Assembly: GCA_029531795.1 (NCBI GenBank)
Contig: JAPEIS010000001.1
Location: 6,634,001 to 6,698,000 of the forward strand
Reading direction: 5' to 3'
Length of the DNA: 64,000 nucleotides
Source: Sclerotinia nivalis
Taxonomy: Eukaryota > Ascomycota > Leotiomycetes > Helotiales > Sclerotiniaceae
Position numbers and translations under genes: made by a program. Under the pieces are notes generated by a model. The model was not told the origin of the DNA. It saw only the letters and a program-made list of their open reading frames with translations, and did no database searches. Positions 33,801 through 47,600 of the stretch are shown here, one piece after another; the first letter of the stretch is position 1, and each line of letters starts with the position of its first letter.

Positions 33801-34584
33801 CCCTACCCTAACCCTTCCATCTTCATCCGCGAAAGTGATTATCTACCACCACATCACCAAAAAAACACCATCAAAAACACCACCAAAAAAAAAAATAAAA
33901 AAAAATTCATCACCATCAAACTATCAACTCACCACCTACCTACAGCATCACCAATCCCGAACATTCGCTTCCTCGGACGAAACAATACCCCTCGTTTGGT
34001 CCCATTTCATGGGGTGGGTACCTAGGTAACATCAAATGAAAAACATTACCTGCTTCCCAAGGTCTTTAGACTTCAAACTTCAAACTTCACATGACATATC
34101 TCACCTTCTCATCTCGCACATCTCATCTCGCACTTAGCTTCACCACACCCTCTCATATCGCATCTCCACGGCCATGTAATTACTGACATCCAAATCTCAC
34201 TCACTCACTCACTTCCGTCACTCAAATCACTCAAACAACCAACCCAAAAAATCTCACACAATAACTCATTCATTTATTCAATTCACAATTGAATTCGAAT
34301 TTGCCATCTCCTGCATAAATAGGTAATGGTAGGTACTCAAGTCCCAAGTCCAACTAACCCTATAATAATCCATCCATCCATGCCTTCCATGCCATTCAAC
34401 CATTCCATATCAGGAACTTAAAACCATGACCACAAAAGAAGTAAGCAGAACGGTCGATATTCGATATCCACAATGCCATCAAAGGGTATTGATGTTACCC
34501 CAAGCTCGAAAGAATCACCCTACACAACACATTTTTACGTCCATCCATCGACCAGTATGAGAAAATCCCAAAGCCAAACTCAAC
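30839..34584. other. Long gene-poor region
   Basis: No gene is supported over 3.7 kb. It holds an (AC)n run at about 31331-31349, CAAATAAA repeats near 33640-33675, polypyrimidine and CACT-rich tracts at 33570-34250, and an A-rich run near 33885-33905. The right end would include the CaM-kinase 3' UTR. Frames of 60-80 codons here look random. Confidence 0.4.
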
Positions 34585-36050
<1,466 letters not shown>

Positions 36051-37598
36051 TATAATAACAATAGGAGGAAACAAAAAGGATATTAAGGAGATAACAAAGA
36101 GCAAATAGTATTTAGAGATTTCTAGGTATATAGAAAGTACTCATGTTCATCCGCCAATACAGATGTTCTTGATTATACTTCCTCCTTATCACCTCGCGGG
36201 GAAAGTAAATGGGCAAGTCAAACTCACAACTCATCGTGCCTGCTTTCTTGGGATAGCTACGACGACCTCAATTATCTGCTTCTCTTTCAAATATCTTCTT
36301 AAATGATCTAAGATATGTGATCACTGTTTGCGCAAAGTTGAATACGAGAAATTTGGGTGAGATTTGTAGAGATTTGTAGAGATTCTCCTTTCAAGTAAGA
36401 AGTTCAAATGTTGTTGCGGAGATGTCTTAGTGGGGCTGGTGGGCTGAACAGGCTGGCAAGAGATTCAAAAAGAGTTCAAAGAAAGATGTTCTGGAACCTC
36501 TTTTTGAATTTGATGATTGTTGAAATGTAATATAATATCTTAGATCATACGAGTGATTGATATCGAGAGAGGAATCAAGTTATTCACACTATTTATAAGA
36601 AGAAGAAAAATTTCAATGAAAAGGAAATAAATATTTAATAAAGTTTCTACCCCAGAAGCTTGTCGATTTATCTCTTCTTCTTTCATCAGCCGCAGTAAAT
36701 AGAAGCTACAAATAGTTTACGCAGCACAAGAATAATGAACGGCGGGGCAGTGGCAGTGGTCAGCACAGGGTCCATTTCAGAGAGAAGTGGCTCAGATGTT
36801 TAGATCCAATACTTTAATAATTGGATACGAAATATGAGTACAAAGTAGGTTACATACAACCTTGGAAGTATTTCGATGAAAGCGTAATAATAAGAGAAGT
36901 AAAAGTTTGATCCGAGGTAGATAGATAGATGTATAGATGTAGACCTTCCCCTTTTATTGACGTTGGATACAAAGTAAATAAAGAGGCACGTAGGTAGGTA
37001 TATTAATTTGATATAAATATCGCAGTGAATTAAAACAACAACTATGAGGAAATAGCTTCATATTCATCATATTCATCATATTCATTACCTACCTTACTGA
37101 CTGTACAGTACAGCACAAGTCTGTATGTCCTAATAAAGTAGGTAGATACGAAAAACAACGAGAAGGTACTCCAATCTCGAATACTATTAATACAGCATCA
37201 AACCCCACCACACGACCCCTAGTAACCACTACAAATTAAACCTACAAAGGTAATCGATAAGCTTTTCCCGCTCCAACTAAAACGTTACCATGCTCTAGTC
37301 TAGCCCTATTCATCCGCCCCTCCCAAGCCGGCCAGCTACTTGTTTACCCTACCTACGCCTTATCATATGCAGGTTCCCATTCTCACGAGAGCCCAATACA
37401 TCATCACCACGAACATACTGAGAGATCAACCATTGTCATTCATCCCTTCAGATAATCGAAACCCGTCTTATTGTTTACGATTTGGGTACTCAAATATAAA
37501 CAAACAGTTCGAGATCTTTTTTCGAGGTCACCTTAAGGCTATTGAGGGGTATTGAGGACACACGGTGTACGATATACAACAGATACTTCACTCAAGTC
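36051..37598. promoter_or_regulatory. Divergent promoter region, CaM-kinase / UBE2W-like
   Basis: A 1.5-kb spacer between head-to-head genes. It contains GATA-type tetranucleotide repeats (TAGATAGATAGATG near 36915) and ATTCATCAT repeats near 37064. No coding frame supported. Confidence 0.4.
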
Positions 37599-38290
37599 AT
37601 GGCCATGGGTATCGCGAGTAAACGTTTAGCTAAAGAGCTTGCCAAGGTATGTATATACATAGTCTATATCACTGCTCCTAGAACGACTCTTCTCACTTCC
37701 AGATTCTAAAACTAACTGTCTTTCCTCCTATATAGATCCACCAAAGTCTTCCACCAGGAATAACCCTCGTATCCGCCGACGATTTCACAGAATGGCTTCT
37801 CGATATCCGCGTTTTAGATGCTAATCCCATCTACCAAGATCAAACGTACCGGTTAAAATTTAAATTCACACCCAACTATCCCATCGGTATGTCTTTTTTT
37901 CCCTTTGCCACCCTCTCCGCCTCCATCTTCCTCAACTATTCTCCTCCGCTCTCCCTCACCCTCACCCTCTCCACTCCCAAAACCCAAACCCAACTAACAC
38001 ACCCTCTCTTCCCAGAACCCCCCGAAGTAACCTTCCTCTCACTCAGCATACCCGCCCGGCCAATCCCCATGCACCCACACATCTACTCCAACGGCATAAT
38101 CTGTCTGGATCTCCTCGGAACACAAGGCTGGTCACCCGTGCAAAACGTCGAGAGCATATGCATGTCATTACAATCCATGTTAACCGGCAATACGAAGAAT
38201 GAGCGACCCGAGGGCGATCGCGAGTTTGTGAAGTATAATACGAAGCGCCCGAGGGATATTGAGTTTTATTATCATGATGATGGGGTTTGA
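37599..38290 (+). CDS. Ubiquitin-conjugating enzyme E2, UBE2W-like
   Basis: E2 enzyme that carries ubiquitin as a thioester and passes it to substrates; animal UBE2W modifies protein N-termini, which is only an inference here. Three exons, 37599-37646, 37736-37886 and 38016-38290, give 157 aa. The UBC fold is evident: KRLAKELAK N-terminal helix, FTEWLLDIRV, YPIEPPEVTFL with the PPEVTF strand, then HPHIYSNGIICLDLL with the catalytic cysteine at about Cys96 and WSPVQNVESICMSLQSML. The HPHxYSNGxIC active-site signature and the C-terminal YYHDD ending resemble UBE2W rather than Ubc4/5 types. Intron 2 (129 bases) is C-rich. The gene converges on COQ6. Confidence 0.92.
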
Positions 38291-38726
38291 TGATGGGGTT
38301 TGAGGAGGGGGATGGGGACGGGAGAGGAGGAGTGTTTCTTGAGTGTGAGGGGGAAGTAGAGGAGTGAAGTTTTTTCAACTGCGATGGAAGAGGAATGAGT
38401 GAATTCATGGATGAAGTGCAGGACATGAAAAATGAAGAAATGCATGAACGAATCAAGAGTGTATAAGCGCAAAGGTTAGGGAGGAATGCTTTGATCTCCG
38501 GCATTATAGCAAGGCGTTTAAGTGGTGGGGAGTTTTTTTGCACAGAGACCATTTTATATTTTATACGACAAGATTGTTGAGGTCCATAAATAGAATATCC
38601 GAAGTGATAATTATATTATCAAGATTTGTCTGTTCTTATTACTCATACATCCATCATGTCCATTGCATCATCTCAACCCTCTAGCTATATTCATACAATA
38701 ATCCCATCTCTAATACTACATCAACC
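38291..38726. other. Intergenic between convergent UBE2W-like and COQ6
   Basis: Shared 3' UTR space. A purine-rich stretch (GATGGGG repeats) lies at 38276-38320. Minus frames here are shadows of the E2 exon. Confidence 0.5.
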
Positions 38727-40324
38727 CTACAAAATCTTTGCCCCTGTCCCAGCCGCCTGACCCATCAAGAATTTCTTCAACGGCCCCATCGCATCCACGG
38801 CCCTCAAACCCAACGTCCTCCCCCAAACCACCGGTCCACTCTCCACACTGTACAGCTTATGCAGCTTATCCACCACTCCCAGTAACACATGATTCTGCAT
38901 GTACCTCTCGGCATTATACCCCTCCAAACTCATGCGCACCCCTATATCCATTCCATGTTCCACCGCATAGCCAATACTCTTCACTAAACTCTCGACGTCT
39001 CCTTGTCCTTGATTAAGTCCCTGGCCCGCTAGCGGATGAATAGTATGTGCGGCGTCTCCGACGAGGGCGATGCGTTCCCCGATGTATGTATCCGCGTGGC
39101 GCATTTTCAGGGGGAAGGAAGCGATGCTATTTTCTTGGACGCCGGTTACTGGAGCGGGGACGGAACCGGAAATAGGTGTATGTTGAAGACGCCATGATAC
39201 TTCTTCTGCCTGGCCTGAAGATTGCGTGTGCATGTATTTTAAATCCACAGTGCTTAATCTGAACGCTGCATTGACCATAGCGATGAAATCTTTCGGGCTC
39301 AGTGCTTTTAAGACAGCGGCATTCTCCGGTGTGGTGCTCCAAACCAATGTTGCGTAGTTTCCTGGGAGAGGTAACATGGCCACGGGCCCTGTAGGTAAGA
39401 ATCTTTGATATGCGATCTTGCCCACTTCATGTTGTGCTTCCAATTCCAATGTCGCTACTACACCCACACGACCATAATCCCATCCTCGACTCTCTATTCC
39501 AGCGAATTTCCTCACGGGCGAATTTTGCCCATCTGCACCGACTAACAACCTCGCGGCGAGACTTTTCTCCTGCCCTTCAACCTTCACTATTGGCCAGCCA
39601 GAAAAATCACCCTCTTCTGTTTCGTGTCCCAACTCAATATTCGCAACCTTCCCCTCCAAAACATCAACCCCTCCTAACCCCTCTATCCTCCGCAGTAACC
39701 CCCTCACCAAATTCGCATTCTCATTCATATAGGCCACTACCTTTCCCTCACCAGTATTATCCTCCACCGTGCCCTGCGCTTCCTCAACATCAAACTCAAT
39801 CCTCCCGCCACTGACCCCATCCCAAACCTGCATGCCCCCATACCCCTGTACCCTCTGCCGCTCCACCAATTCCCAAGCCCCAATCTCCTTGAGAAACCTC
39901 ACACTCTTCGGCGTCAAACTACTACATCTATTTGAATATTCTCCTTCCTTAAGTTTCCAATTGAGCGATTTGGAAAGGGATTGTGGCTCGATTAGGGCGA
40001 GACGGAGATTGCGAGTGAGGGGGTTTGCGCCTGGATTTCAATGAGTTTTCATTTATATAATGAACATATATTTAAGAATGGTGAATTAACAGAAAGAAAG
40101 GAGAAAGCCATACGCAAAGCAGCAACCAGACTTAAGCCGGCAGGTCCACCACCCACACATACCACATCATAAACATCTGGGCGCGCGTTTGTAGTTGAAT
40201 TTGAAGTCGAAGGGGAACTGGTGCTATAATAGGAAGAAGTCGTGGCAAAACCTCTTATACGTCTCGTACAAGCTTGACATATATAAGGGTTAAGCCTTCT
40301 CAGTGACGAATTCGATGGTTTCAT
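38727..40324 (-). CDS. COQ6: Ubiquinone biosynthesis monooxygenase COQ6
   Basis: Mitochondrial FAD-dependent monooxygenase that hydroxylates the C5 position of the benzoquinone ring precursor of coenzyme Q, within the inner-membrane CoQ synthesis complex. Two exons, complement of 38727-40030 and 40114-40324, give 504 aa. The ATG at 40324 was chosen because it begins a typical mitochondrial presequence (basic, Ser/Thr-rich, MKPSNSSLRRLNPYICQACT); an upstream in-frame ATG at 40423 is possible. Features are the dinucleotide-binding motif VVCVGGGPAGLSLVAALR (about 54-71), LLVGADGQNSPVRKFAGI (DG motif) and IALVGDAAHTIHPLAGQGLN (FAD GD motif). The protein lies between convergent and tandem housekeeping genes with no shared pathway. 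Confidence 0.93.
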
Positions 40325-41100
40325 TCTGAATGTGAAGGGTTGTAATATGATCGGGTCGGAGTGAGGGGAAGAGAAATGAGGCGATGTGAAAGTGAGAGCT
40401 GCCCTTGTACTCCAATACTTCAAAAGCTTGATCTGGAGTCACGTGTAGATACAATGTGGCATTATTATCGGAGGATTTCGAGATGAAATGCATTTGAGAT
40501 GGAAATGTATCAAATAAAGTGACGTTGTAGGTTATTTAAGGCTCCCTCCATATAATGGAATGGTTACCTTTTGTTGTTATGTCTTCTCACCAAAGTATGA
40601 ACATTAGCGATAAGAAGTGGAAGTCACTCATATTACATTGCACATCATCAATGTGCAGGATGGGTTTATGAATATTATCTTTTTGATCCGCTCTACTTTA
40701 CTGCAAAAGTATGTAAAGATTATGTACAACTGTAGCTATGATAAGGTGGCAGTGAGCCTGAATGTTTCTGATAGTGTGTGCTGTCGCTATTGATGTGCAA
40801 TGGGAAAAAATGAGTTTGCGAGAAGCCCAGTGAACGCCAGATAAGCAGCAGCAATCGAATGCAAGAAGAGATAAATCTTTTGCACTTTGATTCTGGGAGA
40901 TCCTATCCTTCTCATTCCCTAAGGGTTTTCACTTACCCGGTGCCAGCCTTTAGGGTATGCAAGAAAATTTTAAACCATGCAATGCCGCGATTTGTAAATG
41001 CAATAATTGATAACTGTTCTATTGAAACACAAGCAACAAGAAGTTGGAAGTCCGAATTTATATTGGAGAAGCTGCTGAAAATTTGTGTGGAATCTTTGAT
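40325..41100. other. Intergenic between COQ6 start and TOP1 stop
   Basis: Contains the COQ6 5' leader/promoter and the TOP1 3' UTR. Nothing else recognised. Confidence 0.5.
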
Positions 41101-44100
41101 TTAGAATTCCCAATCATCCTCGTCCTTAATAGAATCGATAGCCCAAGCGAACTTTTCACGGAGAGTCTTGGAGAAGAACTTTTCGATTGGTACGTCAAAC
41201 TTCTGGGAGAAGACGACAGTGAGACGTGGATCGATATAATTCTGAAATATTGTTAGCTATAAATTTCACACTCTTTCATGAGAAAAACTCACAATCTTGC
41301 TAGTACCGAGCGCAACCTCCTTGTTACCCTCTCGGTCTTCACGCTTGAGAAGCATGTTGGCGATTCTTTCGTCAATCTTCGTGATGTTGGCCTCGAACTT
41401 TTCGACGCTGGGTCCCTTGCCTTCAGCCTCAACCTTCTTTGTCTTGTTTTCTTTTTTGAATTTCTTCTCAAGATCTGTGGCAGCTTGGAGTCGCTCGTTA
41501 AGCTCTTTTGTCTTCATTTCTTTTTGACCTTCGGATACGAGCTTCTCATTCTCCTTTGCAAATTTCTTCTCGATCTTGACACGCTCCTGGGCAACGAGGA
41601 AGGCTTGATGCTCTTGAATCCAAGCTTCATCAAGCTCTTCATCCAAGGCGAACCAATCAGCGCCCTTCTTCTTCTTCTGCTTTGGATCGAGATCGAGAAT
41701 CATTTGCTTGAGGCGCCACTTCTGATATTTGAGACCCTTGACTGCATCATCCATTTTCTCAATTGCAGCTTCATGACTAGCACCAACGGTACGCTTGTGG
41801 TTACAAAGAATGGCAACTTTGCGATTGCAATCGTTGTACAGCTTGATTTTCTCTTGCATAGAAATGTCACTGTTCTTGAGCTTCTTTAGCAGATCCGACA
41901 TAGTCCAAGAGGCGTTGTAAGTACGGAATACCTTGGCACTCAAACCTGGCATATAGTTCGTCAAGTGCTTGTTCAATTGTGTGGTCTGCAATTATCAGTA
42001 GTATTCTAAAATGAAGCATAGTATTGTACTTACATTGAGTCGATCAAAAATGTCATCACCATTCTTCTTCGGAGCCTTTTTGAAGATCTTCAGATTCTTG
42101 AAAACTTGAGGATCAACTGTTACCTCATCGTAGAATCGGATACTGTCCTTTCCCAGGAAGTCAAAAATGACGGTATTCGGGGGTTTCAAAGTGACGTGCT
42201 CATATTTCAAAGAACAACATCCAACTGTTTCGGCTTCATTCTCCGCATCCTTTTCATTACCAGCACGCAAGGCAAACTTATCAATGAGGTAAACTGCAGT
42301 GGCTCGTTGCCGATCAGCCATGAGTTCAGCATGAAGATCTTGAGTATAATCCTTTCGGATTCGATCAATGTGCTCTTTCAACTCACGAGCTTTTTCAAAC
42401 TTTTTGAAATCGCTCTGGCCCTTGATGCTACTCTTAGCTGCAAGCATGACATACTTGTAAGCACCATTGATGTTTTCTTGCCACATAGCAAGCCAAGTAG
42501 CCTTGTTGTCGTGTTGAATAGCTTTCCATTTATGACCTTCAGGAGGAGAAGGAACAGTAGCTTCTTTGCCGATGTTGATCGTGATTTGCTCAGGAGTGAC
42601 TCTGAGCTTGACTTTACCAGTCTTTGGATGCTCACCACGACCACGGAATAGTCCAGGAGGTTCAACACGGAAATTGCCCACATCCTCCTTGCGTCCATCC
42701 CAGATGCAAGTCTTATATGGAGCTTCGGCCTCATCCTTAGCCGCTTTCTCAGCCTTCTTCTCAGCGGCGGATCGAGCCTTCCTCTCGGCACTCTTGCCAT
42801 CATAATACTCGAAAATGGGCTTAAAGTCGAGCTTGCTAAACTCCTTGATGGCGACCTTGTTTCCGTCCTTATCCTTGGCACCTCCAGTCTTCTTGACCGA
42901 ATCGGTGAAATCCTTGAAGAAGTTCTTCTGAAAAGTGGGATTCTCGACATTATGGGTTGAATTCAACATAGCGCCGAAAAAGCCTGCAATTTCTTCTGAC
43001 TCGAGAGACAAAGTAAGCGGAATCCCATCATACCTCAATTTGACGTTCTTCGGGAGTGGCTCGTATTCTGGAGGGAAAACAACTCCATTGTGTTGCAATG
43101 TCTCCCATTTGATGCTGTCATCCTCCTTCTTGGGTGCATCCCACCAACGATAAACCTCATCTGCTTCTTCGCTCTCATCCTTCTTGGCCTTGGCTTTCTT
43201 TGTATCTGGTTCAGGCTTGACTTCGCCGTTTGTCTTTTTTGGAGCTGTCCTCTTTGCAAGAGGCGCATCTGAATCAGATTCCTCTTTCTTTACACCATTA
43301 GTCTTCTTCACTGATGATTTCGCAGGAGCCACGCCATTGGGCTTTCGCCTTTTAGGTGCAACATCCTCACCGCTATCGGATTCCTCTTTCTTGACGGCCT
43401 TCTTTGGGGCTGCCTTCTTCGCTCGTATGGCTTTAGCTTCCTTCTCAGCGTGCTTTTCGATGGAAGCCTTCTCCTTGGAAAGTTTAACGGTGAGCGGCTC
43501 ATCATCTGAAGATGATTCTCCGATCGCAGTCGCAGAAGCTTTCGGGGGTAACTTTGAATTGCGCCTGCCAGCCAAAGGCATGTCATCATCTGAATCGGAA
43601 TCCACGGCTTTCTTCTTGGATGTTCTTTGTCGTTTCGCCTAATGCATCATCAGTATACCATCCAGTGCGAAGATTGTGCATCATAAAAGATATCATATGC
43701 TTGAATGCTCAAACTAAAAATAGACATACCAATGGCACCCCTTCGCTTTCACTGCCGCTTCCATCCACCTTGTAGTTTATGGGCTTCCCATTAGCGATGC
43801 TTGATCGTGATTTTCGCTTCGAAGCGCCATTTGTTGCAGGTCCATCCACATCCATAGGATCATCCAAAACAGGTCCATTGCGAATAGAGATTCCTACGGG
43901 GGCAACCTTCGCATTTGCGACAGCCTTGTCCATGGCATTATCGACAGTTTTCGAAATACGAGCTTGCGAAACTGTGAATAGAAATCAGAACATGTAAAGC
44001 TGAGATAAAATCAATCCGACAAAGTTGTAAAGCTGAAGGGTTGGAAGTTCGGAAGGTCGAGCAGAACACGGCGGTTTAGGCTGGAACGGAAGAGAGAGAA

Positions 44101-44183
44101 ACTGTTTGTTACTTACCGTTGCCATTGGTTCCATTTGTTCCATTTGTTCTTGCCAAAGGCATATCATCATCAGAGGAAGACAT
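41101..44183 (-). CDS. TOP1: DNA topoisomerase I (type IB)
   Basis: Nuclear type IB topoisomerase that relaxes supercoils through a 3'-phosphotyrosyl intermediate. Five exons, complement of 41101-41241, 41293-41985, 42034-43638, 43730-43971 and 44117-44183, give 915 aa with phase-consistent junctions. The N-terminal roughly 360 aa are highly charged (Lys/Ser/Asp-rich), the usual nuclear targeting region. The core starts near [20 protein letters not shown] and includes [15 protein letters not shown] in the catalytic domain. A linker coiled coil ([20 protein letters not shown]) precedes the C-terminal domain. The active-site tyrosine is about Tyr871 in [17 protein letters not shown], formed right after the last intron, followed by [18 protein letters not shown]. 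All expected elements are present. It is divergent from the ATP synthase gamma gene, 2.3 kb away. Confidence 0.96.
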
Positions 44184-46488
44184 TCTGAAAGGAAAAGTGT
44201 GTTGTCGAAATAGATGTAAAGTTGAGGGGGTTGTTTGAGAGTAATAAGAGCTGAATGTTGTCAATAATTCTGCTCTTTTTTAGGCTTTATTGGCGATTCA
44301 AAACCGCGATCGAAAGTGAATTAAAATCAAGATTCAACCAAAGAGATATACCTCTGAGCGCGTGTTAATGTATGATGGGCTATGTGTCTTGTTGTGCCAA
44401 ACGGAAAGTCTATTATCCTAAAGACAGATTGGAGAATGAGGCGCTTTGCGAACATGCAAGAAAGTGTAAAAAAGGTAGGCGTCTTCGGTGGTCAATCGGA
44501 TTATATTGACTGCTTCAGAACGAGGTCAGCTTTTTATTAGTATGCCGAGCTGCTCATACGAATTCTTATTGGTCGCCACAGTCCCCAGTTATAAAACCGA
44601 GAAAGCAAGGGTAGGTAGTTGGTAGGTACTTATGATTTTGGTGCGGAATGGTGCATGTAGCAGATCAGCTTTTTATGGAGTATCATATTAGTGAATAGAT
44701 ACGGAGTAGGTATATTAGTGAATATACATGTCAATGAGTAGCAATCATGGGTTTTGTTTCCTGAGGAGTTTAATTTTGGTAGGGCCAGGAGGTAATTACG
44801 GCTGGTTATGTTATGACCGCAATTTGGGCAAGGTAAGAAAAAGAAAACCTATCTAATGACACTAGTCCTATAATCTAGATCCGCGTTTGATAGATATAAG
44901 CAAAAGACGTTTGTATAAAGCTTATTTTATTTACCTAGTACCTGTATATACTATACCTGCTCTCCTAACTATCTAGCAATGCTCTATTATCTTCCTAGAT
45001 AATATTCTCTCTCAACTCTAGTAACCTTACCGTACACTGCTTATGGCTGACTGACGGTCCATAAGCAAATAAACCGGTCCCATGGGTCAAAGTAAGCTGG
45101 AGTCGAGTATCCTAAAAGTTTTACTTCGAGCTTTTCTTCTTGTTGACATCATACTAGGTATTTCAAGGCTAAGGTTCATGCGAAGAACTGTTTCGGCCCA
45201 TGTTGATGAACTTCGACAATCTACTAGGTACATGTTAGACAAGGTCGGGGCAAATTGTGCACTGTAGAGATCTGATTTTAAATGGTTAATAAACTTGCGA
45301 TTTTGATGAACTTTGACAACCCACATGTCAAAAAGGTCGGGCCAAACCATACACTGCCTAAAATGTGAACATATAAACTGTTTAGCTTTCAAGAATTGTT
45401 GACTTAGAACAGACATTTCACTATTCCTAGAGTATTATGCTCTAAGTACCGAAGAAAGAGATACCAAATCTTCTCTACTCCGTAAATGTCTCTAATATCT
45501 GAAGAACCGATACAGCTCCAATGCCGAGAAAGTGAAATCTGTAAGGACACATAAAGTCTCCAGCTAGCAAGTATCTTAGACAACGTAGGTCGGTGCTTGG
45601 ATCGTGACATCTTCATTTCTGAAAAGTGATCATGGTATTTCCTCCACAATAACATGGACCCGAGTACCGAGCATAATAAATTCTTTGTTTCCTACCATTG
45701 GCAATTTAACCAGAATATCGTATGATGCATCGATGATGCAACCCTTTCGATGTCAGTACTGGATGAGCAATCTGAATCGTTCCATTCTAAAAGTAGTTCG
45801 AGAATGCCAATCAGATTGCTTGCATGATGAGGCTGATTCCAGAGGTTAAGCCCACCGCTGAGTACAAGCCAAACAACTGGCTGCGGTACACTCTGTGACT
45901 TCGTATATACTTGAGGTGGTGAAGAGTTAACAAAATGATGGGACCTGGAGAAGGACAAAAACAACAAGCTGTATTCCTTATATTCCTGTCATAGTACCAC
46001 ACCACTCCCGTCCTTACCGGAAATCATGACAGTTAGCCTTGAGAAACAAACTGAGAATGACAGGACAAAAAAGTCGTGCCAGGACTGTGACTCAAATGCC
46101 GTACTCGTTCGATCAACAAGATAGTATTTGAGGTGTTAACAACCAATCGTCTGGGCTAGCAACAGGTTCAGCTAGACTTCTGCCGCCTTCATATGCACCA
46201 ATCCAGTCCTCCTTGGAGTTTCCTGTACGCAACTTTCGGTTTCCAATAGCTTCATATTGTAGATATATGAAAATCGAGAAAAATGAAGTTCCTATCCGAA
46301 TCTGCCCGACAATCACGTTGCCCACTTACACGTGACTCACTAGCTTCATGGAAGCTTTTCCCGTTGAACGACGAAATCCAGCCGAAATACCGATTTCGAA
46401 CTGCAACAATCAATTGATTCCTAACCTAATCGTGGTCGATTGAGCCTCGATATTGAATTAATTGATACCGTTCTTTTAGTTTTTCAAG
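44184..46488. promoter_or_regulatory. Spacer between divergent TOP1 and ATP3
   Basis: A 2.3-kb region holding both promoters. Several frames of 60-110 codons at 45080-46140 occur on both strands with no domain. A near-repeat of CATGTTGATGAACTTCGACA (about 45198) recurs at about 45304 as GATGAACTTTGACAACCCAC. No gene supported. Confidence 0.4.
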
Positions 46489-47600
46489 ATGCTTTCGAGA
46501 ACTGCCAGACCGGCGCTGCGAGCAGCCGTCGCGGCTTCCGCCAGGTAAGACCTCTTCCGGATGAAGTGATGGAAATGGGAAAACTATAGCGGGGTCTGGG
46601 GATATGAGAAAATTGATGAAGGATATGGAGGCTGATTATATTGGATCTGCAGACCGGTTGCACCTCAAGCTGCGACCTATGCCACCCTCCGTGAAATCGA
46701 GGACAGATTAAAATCCATTCGCAATATCGAGAAAATTACAAACACCATGAAGATCGTTGCATCCACCAAGCTTACCCGAGCACAAAAAGCCATGCGAGAG
46801 TCCCGATCCTACGGACAAAGCTCCAACAGCGTTTTCGAGCATGCCGAGACCAAGGCCTTGGAGAGTGACAAGAAGACATTGATTGTGGTTGCCAGTTCAG
46901 ACAAGGGTCTTTGCGGTGGTATCCATTCCGGTTTGTCCAAGCGTGTCCGCAGAATGCTGGCAGAGAACTCGAATGCCGATATCGTTGTTTTGGGCGAGAA
47001 GTGCAAGGCCCAACTCAGTCGTTCCAACGGAAAGAACATTGTTTTGAGCTTTGCTGGTGTTGGAAAGGATGTTCCTACATTCGCAGATGCTCAGGCTATT
47101 GCGGACCAAATCGTTCTCTTGCCAACCGATTACGCTTCCGTTCAAATTGTCTACAACAAGTTCATCAACGCTACAAGTTACGAGGCCACCCCAATCGAGG
47201 CTTTCTCTGAGGAGGCTATTGCCAACTCCCGTAAGTCTTGTTTATATCCGGGTTGATGTGTGGGATAGCACTGATATGATGGTCTAGCCAACTTCTCCGC
47301 ATTCGAGATTGAAGACGAGACCCTTGGTAACTTCCGTGAATACGCTCTCGCCAACTCCCTTTTCTGGGCCCTTGCTGAGGGTCATGCCTGTGAACAATCT
47401 GCCCGTCGTAACGCTATGGATGTAAGTTTTCCTAACATTCGAATTCTGTCATACAAATTACTAAACTATATCAGAACGCTTCCAAGAACGCCGGTGATAT
47501 GATCACCAAGTACCAAATTCTTTTCAACAGAACCCGTCAAGCCGTCATTACTGGTGAATTGGTTGAAATTATTACTGGTGCTGCTGCTTCAGAAGAATAG
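46489..47600 (+). CDS. ATP3: Mitochondrial F1-ATP synthase gamma subunit
   Basis: Central rotor stalk of the mitochondrial F1Fo ATP synthase. Four exons, 46489-46544, 46653-47230, 47288-47421 and 47475-47600, give 297 aa, the normal length. The presequence [20 protein letters not shown] is basic and Ala-rich; the mature part probably begins near [20 protein letters not shown]. The conserved N-terminal helix continues as [20 protein letters not shown]. The strand [20 protein letters not shown] and the C-terminal helix with [20 protein letters not shown] and [16 protein letters not shown] are diagnostic. Two introns have textbook GTAAGT or GTAAGA donors. Typical of a strongly expressed housekeeping gene; codon use is more C-ending than in its neighbours. 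Confidence 0.97.

Noticed and set aside
38043..38552. 169-codon minus frame overlapping the UBE2W-like gene
   Set aside because: Antisense shadow of E2 exon 3 plus its 3' UTR; its translation has no family resemblance.
41278..43642. Long plus-strand frames (up to 203 codons) opposite topoisomerase I
   Set aside because: They are antisense shadows of the TOP1 exons; no domain and no independent splice or start context.
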